A stretch of DNA of 64,000 bases from NCBI RefSeq assembly GCF_032854445.1, contig NC_088295.1:56091249-56155248 (forward strand), read 5' to 3'. How positions within the stretch are numbered: the first letter of the stretch is position 1; every line of letters begins with the position of its first letter. Position numbers and translations under genes: made by a program. Shown piece after piece: positions 11,501 through 20,619 of the stretch. This DNA comes from Liolophura sinensis. Taxonomy: Eukaryota > Mollusca > Polyplacophora > Chitonida > Chitonidae. Below the pieces are notes generated by a model, which saw nothing but the letters and a program-made list of their open reading frames with translations, was not told the DNA's origin and ran no database searches.

Positions 11501-14282
11501 GGAAATATAATCCCAAATTTTTATGTTTATCGTAGGTCTCAGTCTTCTGTTTGAAATTAGTAGGAGTATAGTTTTTTTTTAGAGCGTTAAAGTTACAATG
11601 GCATTTATTCGACCAGCCAAAAGAGAATTCACATCATTATCCATGACTGCTTCAATAGTCAAAATGTTGTCCAGATATATAAGCTACAGATACACATCAT
11701 GGTGGTTGATAGGCTAGTAGTCTCAGGTGGGTAGATGGTATCTCTCTGTCTTGTGTTTATCAGGCTAAAGAATCAGTAGATGTGTCAGACTATGAAACAT
11801 GTATAAGGCACTCGCTTAGATAGCAAAATCGCTGGCTGGCTGTGAGTGTCTGGGGCTGGTTTCATGAAGTACACGTAGGATTAAGTAGCCCTTTGCTAAG
11901 TGGCGTTTATATCTCTACAACATGTAGTGTCATGGTAGTTAAAGGCTTACTGAGCTAACCGCATTTCACGAAACCGACCCCAGCCCCTTTATCGATGATA
12001 TCGTATGTTTGCTATCAGTCTTCGGCTGTGGTTTGTCTTTGGCGAAGGGTGACGGTTAACTTCCGGTACTCTGGTTCCCTTTATCTATGGATTCCCCTCT
12101 GATGGCCATGATGTAGACCTTAGTAGAAAATAAATAAGTAAATAAATAAAAATATATTATTTACTTAATTTAAAATTAATAAACGAATATGTATAATATA
12201 TTAAATGTTCCTCTCCGGCCGTACGTGGGAAGGTTTGTCAACAACATGCGGATGGTTATGGGTTTCCCCCGGGCTCTGCCCGGTTTCCTCCCACAATAAT
12301 GCTAGCCGCCTTCGTATAAGTGAAATATTCTTGAATACGGCGTAAAACACCAATCAAATAAATAAATCAAATAATATATTAAATGCATTTAATAAATAAA
12401 ATAGGTCGAGATTGAGTCTATCAGAACATGATATCATGAGGCTGATAAAGGTTTAGCACAAATCTGAGCTAATGGAGTTTCAGACGAGTTATGAAAAGAT
12501 CCTAAAGATTTATGCGATTTAGTTTAAATGGTTTAAGGAGTAAACCCTTCTTGTATATCATCTCTACGCAAAGGTCTGATGGCTTGTTAAGATAATTATC
12601 CACACAATTATGTACATTAACCTTTTATATGTTTGACTTTTATACGTTAATAAGACCGAACTTAACCTTTATCTCTTCTAAGGAGACTATACTCCCGCTG
12701 CTCCAGTGCACCAATTAAGGATTCAGTTAAACTCTTGTGAGCTACCGGTAATATTTAATGCTTTCATGTATTGTTCAGTAAAGTAATCATAGCAGTTGTT
12801 TGTAAATCTGGCCTGGCTCAAGTCAATTGGATGCTTTACAGGTGAATGGTAGTCAAGTAAAATTACACGTGGTGTATTTCTGATCTAGGGAATACTGTTA
12901 TCGTCGAAGTGGTGGTTGCAGGAGTTATCATTTGTGTTGCCATGGTGATCGGAGCGGTGTTGTACTATAAAAGAAGGTAATCATTCTTAATCATTCCGTT
13001 ACCATAATTCAGAAAGATAACCACACCACTGAGTATCCAGTTTTGGTCCTTGTACTTCTGTTTCTTTGTGAAAAACGTTGCAAACTTCCTCAGTCTCAGG
13101 CATTCAAGGGTAACTTTCAAAGCCGTGATAATCACTGTAATAATAACTTTCAATGTTGGGATATCCACGGGTGATTTTCAGTGGTGTGGTCTTTATGGGT
13201 GACTTTCAGTGGTGTGATATCCACGGATGACTTCCAATGTTTTTATACGCACGGGTGACTTTCAGTGCTATGATATCCACAGGTGATATATCGACGGGTG
13301 ACTTTCAATGCCACTAATGACTAACATTGTTGTGATATCAACGGGTGATTTTCAGTGCAGTGATGTCCAGTGCTGACGTTAAAGCTGTGATATTTATGAG
13401 TGACATTCAGTGCTGTGATATCGACGAATAACTTTCAAATGCTTTACCAGTATAAAATTAGTATGTAACTACCAAAATTGCCTATCTTTAGTGACACGTA
13501 ACTACACAAGCTTTACACAGCCATATGTTGGAAATCCATATTATTTTATAGAAAATGGTTTTTCTTTTCTTGGTTTCGACAACAAGAACTCATTGTAGCC
13601 AAACTTCTGGAGTTTTACATCATGATTTATTAATTTATTTATTTGATTGGTATTCTTATGCCGTACTCAAGAATATTTTGCAAATACTACGGCGGAATAT
13701 CATGAATTGGAAAAAGTTCGGAATGAATATTCCTTGCAACAATGTAGAAGTCAAACATAGCAAGATGAACATCTTGTGGACTTATGTGTCACATACAAAG
13801 TGAAATTTTGATAGTAAATACGACAGGCTTTACAGAAAGATGAATATTGGTGACAAAAGAAACACACTATAGATATTGACAACTTCACCTAGAGCCAACA
13901 ACCTAACAATTTTACCATTTAAATTCCACATTTTCTCTGCGCCCAAAAGGATAGTATATTCTCATCTAAGCTATATCTGCTGTTGTCTTTTATTTTTATT
14001 GTTCTCTTTTACTTTAGACCTACGCAAACATCAGGAGTAATTTTTGAAAATGACACGGAAATACCGTCAATCAGCTATTCCGATAAGACACAAACCACGA
14101 ATACGCCGCTGTACGCCAATGTTGACGTTCCGATTCCGCAAGGACAGCGCGTGGAAAAAGAGAGCAACCTGAGGGAAGAGGACGTTGATTACCTCACTCT
14201 TGGCTCATCACAGAGTCCTCATTACCAGGTTCCTCAGGCTCTCGAGCGCGGAGAACACAGCTACAGCAAACTACGTTACTGA
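5510..14282 (+). CDS. gene 1: putative type I membrane receptor with ITIM-like tail
   Basis: Multi-exon model: signal peptide 5510-5591; Cys-containing ectodomain exon from 8767 (end uncertain); possible 20-residue exon 9977-10036; Ser/Thr stalk 10131-10283; TM 12889-12976; tail 14018-14282. Junctions are phase 1 up to the TM exon and phase 2 after it, as in genes A, B and C. The tail has six tyrosines, including a textbook ITIM (VDYLTL) and TPLYANV, which fits a YxN SH2-binding site. It ends YSKLRY-stop, close to YSQMRY-stop in gene C, and both tails begin RPTQ, so the two are paralogues. The ectodomain is the problem: its frame meets TGA at 8901 unless an upstream splice site is used. The gene may therefore be a variant or partly decayed. 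An inhibitory role is inferred from the motif only. Confidence 0.65.
6030..6115 (+). mobile_element. SINE family 2, 3' fragment
   Basis: 'aactgaaaaattgtgaagcatgatgttgaaccccaatcattcattc' is the family 2 tail with a CATT tandem end. The 5' part is absent. Confidence 0.55.
6180..8217. repeat. AT-rich minisatellite, about 40 bp unit, about 50 copies
   Basis: Roughly 2 kb of units like 'gagtatggtgtttgactacc' + 'ctatagcagatattttatat', lying inside intron 1 of gene 1. Subtypes recur (a 'gactatggtgtt' form, an 'acgaataatgattgactac' form, a 'tagctgatatttt' form), and the same runs of subtypes appear around 6750-7000, 7150-7400 and 7430-7680. This suggests higher-order duplication. Reading frames in it are by-products. 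Confidence 0.9.
8231..8497 (-). mobile_element. SINE family 1, full-length copy with target-site duplication
   Basis: On the minus strand it starts with a tRNA-like head (GGGGCCTCTGTGGCTCAGTT, then GGTTAGCGCGCTAGCGCAGCG), has a B-box-like GAGTTCAAGTCC, and ends with ATTCTTGAATACGGCGTAAA and an AAATA tail. It is flanked by the 13-bp direct repeat TAAATACTTTCTG at 8218-8230 and 8498-8510. It inserted at the edge of the 40-bp minisatellite, in intron 1 of gene 1. Confidence 0.92.
8767..8900 (+). CDS. gene 1 ectodomain exon, possibly decayed
   Basis: After a good acceptor (tttgtattcag) the phase-1 frame reads LVGHCISGRRCPGNGTSIAL and continues through a third cysteine (SNLCETDF). The CPxGN core and the next cysteine 16 residues on match the gene C ectodomain exon (CPKGN, then 15 residues to Cys). 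The frame stops at TGA 8901-8903. Resemblance to gene C continues weakly in the other frames (AMTL against SMTL), which suggests a frameshift. A weak in-frame donor at 8869 (GTATTC) would keep the gene open with a shortened domain. Confidence 0.45.
9977..10036 (+). CDS. gene 1, possible 20-residue linker exon
   Basis: The acceptor cctttag is followed by 60 nt that stay open phase 1 to phase 1 (NFSSSTTVRLLQYAVHTSP), then a weak donor G|GTGGAT. It occupies the same place as the 13-residue exon of gene C. It has no homologue that I can see and may not be used. Confidence 0.3.
10131..10283 (+). CDS. gene 1 stalk exon, Thr-rich
   Basis: Acceptor gcatttcag, 153 nt, donor G|GTCAGT, phase 1 to 1. 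The peptide is dominated by Thr, Pro and Ser (PTIPPATTTATLPVRTTEAT) and ends in an acidic, Cys-containing segment. This is typical of an O-glycosylated membrane-proximal stalk. Confidence 0.7.
10284..12888. other. gene 1 intron between stalk and TM exons
   Basis: AT-rich, with a G-rich run at about 11250-11276 and a SINE family 1 fragment at 12205-12375. No further exon is recognised. Confidence 0.5.
12205..12375 (+). mobile_element. SINE family 1, 5'-truncated copy
   Basis: It begins at 'ctctccggccgtacgtggga', continues through 'gggctctgcccggtttcctc' and 'aagtgaaatattcttgaata', and ends 'cggcgtaaaacaccaatcaa' plus an ATAAATAAAT tail. The tRNA-like head is missing. Confidence 0.85.
12889..12976 (+). 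CDS. gene 1 transmembrane exon
   Basis: Acceptor gatctag, 88 nt, donor AG|GTAATC, phase 1 to 2. It codes a single hydrophobic helix (VVVAGVIICVAMVIGAVLYY) followed by the stop-transfer KRR. Length and phases equal those of the TM exons of genes B and C. Confidence 0.8.
13140..13440. repeat. degenerate minisatellite, about 28 bp unit
   Basis: Units like 'gtgatatccacgggtgactt' + 'tcagtgct' are repeated about ten times, with drift and indels, in the last intron of gene 1. Confidence 0.6.
13624..13692 (-). mobile_element. SINE family 1, 3' fragment
   Basis: 'ttatttatttgattggtatt' followed by 'gccgtactcaagaatatttt' is the tail of family 1 in reverse orientation. Confidence 0.6.
14018..14282 (+). 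CDS. gene 1 cytoplasmic tail exon with ITIM
   Basis: Acceptor tttactttag, phase 2, 88 codons to TGA 14280-14282. Tyrosine sites in order: SISYSD, TPLYANV, VDYLTL (14184-14201, matches I/V/L/S-x-Y-x-x-L/V/I), PHYQVP and HSYSKL, with a C-terminal tyrosine. The remainder is hydrophilic and probably unstructured. ITIMs usually recruit SH2 phosphatases such as SHP-type enzymes; that this one does so is inference. Confidence 0.8.
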
Positions 14283-15448
14283 TCTGAATCAGTCTGTGTT
14301 GACTGACGTAACTGACGTGACGTCACGTCCAGTGCAAGACGTAGAAACCAGATGAAGGTTACCACAGAGTACCTCACAGTACGAGGGTATTCTATATCGC
14401 TGTTGTAAACCACATGTGTACCTAAATGCATGCATATTTAGCTATTTCAAATGCCAGTGTTGACTGTATAACTTACTGAACTTAAATGGAACCCAAATAA
14501 TGCTGTCACACACGTATTAACTCCTTAAGTTGCCAAGTGTACCAGTAATCCATATGGGATCTTTTATAAATGTTGCGGTGGCCATGTTTTCCTTCGGCAA
14601 CACCATTAGCCAGGTGACTAGATATGTACAGTATTTTAGCAATCTTTTGACATTTTGCTGCGATGTAATGTTCTCGTTTATGCTCAGTAACATAATGTAA
14701 TTTTTGTTGCTGTTTTTTTAGCATATTTCATTGCATTTCACGCAGATAAAGTTAGGTACTACTTGTATAAACTTTTCGTAGGAGCACTATTTTTAGGAAG
14801 TTGCGCGGCCCTTCGTATAGCGGAAACATTCAAACAGGCCATCCAGTGCTTCCTATCCAAGTAGGTTTATTACATTGTGCTACAGCACTGAAATACCTTT
14901 TTAACTGTCTGTATATCATATTAAATAACCATAGTTACTATTTTGATCTTGTATTAATTATTGAATTGTCAGAGCATTCAGTATTTTAGGATGATCTTTT
15001 GCTATGGATTGATGTACTTTTGAGTGGAAATGTGAAGTTAATCAAAAGGTGCAACCTTATGTTATCAGGTTACTTTGATCCTTGTGAAAAAGGTCGCTTT
15101 GCACCGAAGGAAGATCCACTCGATGTCATCTCTTATTCCTAGAATTTGTCATTGTTTACATAAGTAGTCTTGCGTTGCCAAGTTCGTCACTTTAGCACCA
15201 AACGTTGACTGGTTGATCGCCATCACGTGACCTGATTTGCATGCCTATAAATACTGGCCGAGATGCGTATTTGGCAGATAGAATCAGAATGACTTCCCAT
15301 TAACATCTTGGGATAACAACGATAAAGGTGCTCACATTGTATATGCCATATTGGATTTTACTCGATATATATATAATACGGAATATGCAGTATTGCATTT
15401 ACATGTATATATGGAATTACAATAGTTAACAGTTAACAGTATATAACA

Positions 15449-15516
<68 letters not shown>

Positions 15517-15689
15517 GACAGGAGCTCTGGTTTATAAAAGTCGTAGTGGAAGCTTAAAGCTTAAGGCTGTTTAAATATACAGTGTCAAGAAAGTTTCCCA
15601 CCTGTTTCTACGTTGTTAGTTTTAACGTATGTGCCCAACAGCTTTTCGGTTACACCGACAAGTGCTAATTCCGAAATTTTTGGGGAAGA
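14283..15689. other. 3' flank of gene 1 and intergenic DNA
   Basis: No gene is recognised. It contains the (TA)n tract at about 15446-15512. No canonical AATAAA lies close to the gene 1 stop codon. Confidence 0.4.
15446..15512. repeat. (TA)n microsatellite
   Basis: About 33 uninterrupted TA units. Confidence 0.95.
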
Positions 15690-16002
15690 GATCAGATGAT
15701 CTATGGAAAATGCTTATGCAGGCCTCTCGGAATTTCTTAAATCGCCACGGATTAAGCGGATTAAGACCGCTGTTTAGATAACCTATCCACAAAACTACAG
15801 ATTACGAATTCATCCTTAGTGAAAAGTTAAGACCGAAGGTCAGAATGGAATATGGAGTCCAGAAACACAGACACACGATATAGAGAATAAGAATGGTTTT
15901 GAAAGTTCTTGTCTTAAAGCTCATGTCGACAATCGGTTTACCTGGAAGACTTACACCTGGTGACCCAAGATTAATCGCTTGAGTCACGCTCATTCTACTC
16001 AT
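15690..16002 (-). pseudogene. class A GPCR relic, TM6-TM7 only
   Basis: The frame reads KTRTFKTILILYIVCLCFWT then PYSI, a TM6 with the CFWTP signature of rhodopsin-class receptors. After an in-frame TAA it continues, still in frame, with LWIGYLNSGLNP and RFKKFREACISIF, the typical TM7 end and helix 8. The NPxxY motif is broken: NPL is followed by NPW, as if two codons were lost. TM1-TM5 are not seen upstream on the minus strand. The fragment is unrelated to the receptor cluster. Confidence 0.75.
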
Positions 16003-16544
16003 TCTCTGTACTCTCAGTGTTACACAGTACTCATGCGCAGTGCTGTACCCTATAACCTAGTCCACTGATTCACTGTTGAAACGTAATGTTCTTCACAAGG
16101 CGTGAAATAAGTCAGAGTCCGAACTATATATAGACAGTGTTACACTGTGATCATGCTACCTATGCGTCATGTATAGGCTGTAGTTGTGACTAAAACAGGT
16201 TCACAAAGAACTCTAGTTTTCTATGTAAACGTAAAATGGATGAGTAGTAAATTTTGTTGTGTTGAATGCTCGCCTTCTTGTAATGTTGGCATGCGTCGTG
16301 CAGCTTAATTGGCGTTTTATTGGAGTTTTGAGTCACGAATGTAAAGTTATTCGGATGTAGCAACTCATTTATGGACGCCTAACCTAATATTATGGTTACT
16401 ATAATGGCATATATATACAGACGTGAGGCATTTGTACAAGCTATACATGTACAAACCACCTGAAGCGTTTCCGAAAATTGTAGTTTTACAATCAGGTATA
16501 TATTTAGGGAGAATCTGGGGGTACTCTCTAAACTGAATCATGGA

Positions 16545-16665
16545 CAGGCCTCCATGCCCAAGTGGTTAGTGTGCCTGCGCGGCGCAATGACCCTCCTCTC
16601 CTCATGAGATCGCTATGAGTTCAAGTCCAGCTCGTGCTAGCTTCCTCTCCGGTCGTACATAGGGT
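16545..16665 (+). mobile_element. SINE family 1, 3'-truncated copy
   Basis: The tRNA-like head 'aggcctccatgcccaagtgg' + 'ttagtgtgcctgcgcggcgc' and B-box-like 'gagttcaagtccagctcgtg' are present. The copy breaks off shortly after 'ctctccggtcgtacata'. Confidence 0.75.
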
Positions 16666-16734
16666 ACAACGCTCTGTTTTTTTCTACCAACCTCCATCTT
16701 GTCAGTGGCACATGCACGTTCATCACGTTTAAAG

Positions 16735-16995
16735 AGGCGGGAGTTAGCAAGTCAGCGCGGTGCAATGACACAAGAGCCTGTCACCAATCCGGTCACTGTG
16801 AGTTCAAGTCCGTCTCATGCTGATTGCCTTTCCGGCCATACGTGGGTAGGTCTCTCAGCAGCCTGCGAATCGTCGTGGGTTTCCCTCGGGTTCTATCCGG
16901 TTTCATACAACCATAATGCTGTCAGCTGTCGTAAAAAGTGAAATATTTTTGAGTACGGCGTATAACACAAATCGAATGCATAAATCAAATGAATC
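16735..16995 (+). mobile_element. SINE family 1, near-complete diverged copy
   Basis: It runs from a degraded head ('gttagcaagtcagcgcggtg') through 'gagttcaagtccgtctcatg', 'tttccggccatacgtgggta' and 'tttttgagtacggcgtataa' to the AAATCAAAT tail. Confidence 0.8.
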
Positions 16996-17066
16996 AAAAC
17001 CATATGGTCACGGGTATATTAGTCGTTGTTTAATAAGTCAAATAATAAACACTACACAATATCAGT

Positions 17067-17333
17067 TCAGGACAATGTCGTACAGCTGGATTCTTGGCTG
17101 TTGTCTGAGAAGGCCAGTCTATTCTAGGGGGTTTTAAACACCTCAGTGTAGGTGTGGTCTTTTTGGGTTATTCAGTACAGGGGCAATAGTAATATGAGCA
17201 CCGACGTTATCCAGGTTTGGGGCAGTAGTCATTGGAACGTCGTTGTTATCCAAGTTTGGGGTCGTAGACATAAGAACACCACTGTTAAAAATGTTCTGAG
17301 CCACCGGATCATCAGCAGCTCCTCTCATGTTTC
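17067..17333 (-). pseudogene. decayed copy of the gene A last tail exon
   Basis: On the minus strand, after a preserved acceptor (ctctacag), it is clearly homologous to 23662-23935: NMRGAADDP aligns with NTRGGAEN, the TPNLDN repeats align, and it ends near the same stop (TTGTCCTGA). A frameshift lies before the DHTYTEVF block. The first ITAM tyrosine codon is TAG (17124-17126) where gene A has TAC, and the second is TGT (Cys, 17082-17084) where A has TAT. Both tyrosines of the motif are therefore lost. Confidence 0.85.
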
Positions 17334-17855
17334 TGTAGAGCGAACACTACACTTATCACCACTAGATTTTTCTAGGGGGCCATCTTCATGGTTCATGCGA
17401 TGGAGCAAACGAGTCTCAGTTGGTTTATGTCAGTACACGTGCCACATTTTTAGCGCCATATGTTGACTTTTATACATAAAACACATAAGACGACATGAAT
17501 CAATGCGTCGAAAGAATCATTCGTATACCAGCCGTCAAAGGAGATGAACTTTCTGGGTTAGTAATCGCACGGCCATCTCCCAAAACGAACATTCTACGAT
17601 GAATTATTGCACATTTTTGCCTCACATAACTATCTTGGGGCAAAGAAATATGGAACACTAAGCTGTGGTTATATACTCTCAAGCAAATAAAAAAAAGACC
17701 CTTCTGAAGAATATGCAGTTCTATTACCGCCCTTACCTCTAGAAGATCAGGAAGGTTTAAACGCCCATGTGATCGGAACGGTGAATTGAGAGAAATTAAG
17801 ACTCGTATAAACAAGTTGTGCGAGTACTAGAGCACAAACTGACGAAATAACTTAC

Positions 17856-18351
17856 GTCTGATCTTGGAGATCATGTAGCGAGCTGTTGTAGTGCTTGGGG
17901 TTTAACGTCGTACTCAACAATTTTTCAGTCATATGACGACGAAGGAATCTTTAGGGTGCATGTACGTGTAATGTGCCTCCTTGTAGCAGGACGGATTTCC
18001 ACCGCTCTTTTATTTAGTGCTGCTTCACTGAGACGACTTACCGAAGGCAAGTAAGAAGCTCCGCCCGAGCCATTATACTGATACGGGTCAACCAGTCGTT
18101 GCACTATCCCCTTCATGCTGAACGCCAAGCGAGGAAGTTACAACTTCTTCTTTTAAAGTCTTAGGTGTGACTCGATCAAGGATTGATCCTGGATCTACCG
18201 GTCCCGGAGCGGACGCTCTACCAACTGTGCTATACGGGCCGGTGTGTTGTAGTAGGAATAGGCGGTCTCCTATAGAGGAGTCATGTTTGATACACTGCCT
18301 GCACAAGCAATGCCAGCCACATGTGCGAGTTTTGGCTTTTTGAATCTCCTC
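17856..18351 (-). pseudogene. decayed copy of gene A tail exon 1, split by a SINE
   Basis: It starts after the preserved acceptor tcaacttag with RRFKKPK, parallel to RRRLKKPN of gene A, and keeps SNMTP (A: PNMTPQ). TAG at 18270-18272 falls where A has a CAG codon. The AYSYYN site is followed at once by a full SINE insertion, after which the exon resumes up to a preserved donor (AGAC|GTAAG at 17856/17855). With 17067-17333 it forms the tail part of a dead A-like gene. I see no matching TM exon. Confidence 0.85.
17893..18244 (-). mobile_element. SINE family 2, full copy inserted in a pseudo-exon
   Basis: On the minus strand the head is tRNA-like (GGCCCGTATAGCACAGTTGG, then TAGAGCGTCCGCT), with GATCGAGTCAC as the B-box region. 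The body has 'acttgccttcggtaagtcgt' and the tail 'tgagtacgacgttaaacccc'. The target-site duplication TGTTGTAGT (plus strand) is at 17884-17892 and 18245-18253. It sits exactly in the tyrosine motif of the dead tail exon. Confidence 0.92.
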
Positions 18352-18359
18352 CTAAGTTG

Positions 18360-20381
18360 AGTGATGTTTAATCACAAGCGACGCATTTCAAAAATACACC
18401 CAACGATGAAGAATTTCAAAAACGTCATCGTGAACAACAACAACGAAACCAAAAGCAACAAAAACATCAGCAGCGTTTTCGTGTTATAGAGTTTCTGATT
18501 CGCCGCCAAACAAAATAGTTGACTGATCGGGGTGTCGATTCCGAATCCAGTACACTCTCATTCGGCCTTGATTTTCTGAACTGTTTTGCGCTGTTCCCTC
18601 TACCCACAGACTTTACCAAGGTCACATTATAGTCTATTTCTTTCAGAGAGTAGCCTATTTTCAGCTGTTCGTAAAATCAATCATACTCGCTACCAAACTT
18701 GCCTTCATTCAGTGACACACCCAACAACACAATCTCTACACATTCATATGTTTGAAGTTTACATTATTGCAAGGAAAATGAAGTTAGAGCACCGTTTCTA
18801 ATTCATAATGTTAAAGTCCATAAGCTCGGTTTCAACAAGAGCTCATTGCCTTGACTGACGTCATATTTATTCAAAAACCAGTGGCAACATGTTTTGACGG
18901 AGAGCGACACCAGTTACAAAAACGGCTATCGATTTTACCGCAAGCCCTGTTTCTAACACTGCCATATTAGAAATTGTTTACACGTGTTAGTATAATATAA
19001 CCTTAATAAATCAATTTAATTTTATCTGTTGTAGTATATGATCTCAGGGCAGTATGGATTTAAAGCTGGATATTAGGAAATTTTGTTATGAAATATAATG
19101 TAGTCTATTCGCTAGAGTGTAGTGTAGGTATCTGTTATTTTGTTCCCACCGCATGCTGGTGCACCCATTGTAAAACAAATTACTCTCTACGCCCATTCCT
19201 CAGCTGCCACTTGTTCTTGAATAACTATGACGTCACTCGAGGCAATGAATTTTTGGTGTCGAAACTGAGTTTATGCAGTTTAACATTATGAATTAGAAAA
19301 AATGCTCTGACTAGATTATCTTTGGAAGAATATGGACAGAATGGTTTTACTGGAATTTAGGCTTAAAGATAACAATTAATGGGGCGTGATTCCGAAAATG
19401 ATGGCCATAACTATTTTGATTTCGCTGATATTAGACCTACTAGATACTTGAGTGTGACTTTTATAAACACGAGAACAGCATGCTAATAAACTTATGTATG
19501 TATACTTGGGGTTTTACGTTGTACAATGACAGACAATGGCCGGGGTGTAGTCTTTGGTGAAGTTGAGGCTACAGGGTGGGTTACGGCTACAGCAAAGTCA
19601 TGACAAAACGGACATTAAACGTCAGGGATATTACAGCTGTTAAAAATTCTGATGCAGACCCCCCGGGAAAAATACCATTTTGCGCTTGTTATTCAACAGC
19701 TGTAAGACAGCGAATATGTCTGGAAACTAACTAGGCCTTGTAAATGTTGTAGCCCACTGTAGATTGCAGGTTCTCAAAGTCGCATTTTGGGTCAATCATG
19801 ATGTCCCAAATGTCCAGTCTTTTGTTTATGGCTTACATCGTGTGTTGAACGTACCGCTGTGGTAATCCTTATTGGGTTCTGGTCCAACAAAGATAAGGCT
19901 TTGACAAAGTAAGTCTCATGGCTTTGTTTAAATTCAGAGTCCTTTTATACACGACGCCTTTCAACAACAACATCCACAACATTTGCCCTTTCTGCAAACG
20001 TGTCTGAAATGGCTCTAGGCTTAAACTGGAAGAGCTAGGATGGTACAAGCTACTGACAAGCTAGTCGCCACGATGTGGCTGAAATTTTGCCGATGTGGCG
20101 TTAAGCCATAATCATCTACTCATTCACTCTACTGCTACAGGGAAGGTAGCTGTGTTTGTGTTAACTCACGAATCATGATAAGGACCATCATAATAAACGC
20201 ATGTACTATGACAAGGGATGCAGAAGACACTTATGTGATTTTGTCGATACATATAGTACTCAATGTTTAAGGTCGAGTGGACTTTGATCTCATACCTTAG
20301 CACTTATATCTCAAAGCACTTAGAAACCCGAAATTTAAAACTTGTAGAAGTAACATGAATTAAAGCCTCTTGTGTATCTTT

Positions 20382-20424
<43 letters not shown>

Positions 20425-20487
20425 TTATAAACACCTAAATATATATGATGAGTACCAAACTGGCCATGTCTCATGCCTGTTGATACT
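18360..20487. other. intergenic DNA upstream of the pseudogene tail
   Basis: 18360-18580 still resembles the gene A intron at 24560-24750 ('aacaacaacgaaaccaaaag' against 'caacaaaaccaaaaacaac'). Beyond that the similarity ends and no TM exon is visible. A SINE family 2 tail scrap lies near 19500. Confidence 0.4.
20383..20421. repeat. (TAA)n microsatellite
   Basis: About 13 ATA/TAA units in a row. Confidence 0.95.
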
Positions 20488-20600
20488 TCATGACTGGGCC
20501 GTGTTGTCAATCCTACTGATGACATTTCTCGTTGTACCAGTTTCTTCCGACGTTGTTATCGTTGTAACTTCTGTGACAGTAGAAACATTTGTTGGCGAAG
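20488..20600 (-). pseudogene. possible relic of a Ser/Thr-rich stalk exon
   Basis: The minus-strand frame reads SPTNVSTVTEVTTITTSEET and on to TGA at 20488, Thr/Ser-rich like the stalk exons of genes 1, A, B and C. It lies upstream of the dead A-like tail exons in the right order and strand. The acceptor is poor and TGA immediately precedes the frame. Low-complexity chance is a real alternative. Confidence 0.3.
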
Positions 20601-20619
20601 CTCATGCGCCTTAAAGATA

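Noticed and set aside
17925-18128. 67-codon minus-strand frame, and its near-identical twin at 54347-54550
   Set aside because: The similarity between the two is due to both being SINE family 2 copies, not to a conserved protein.
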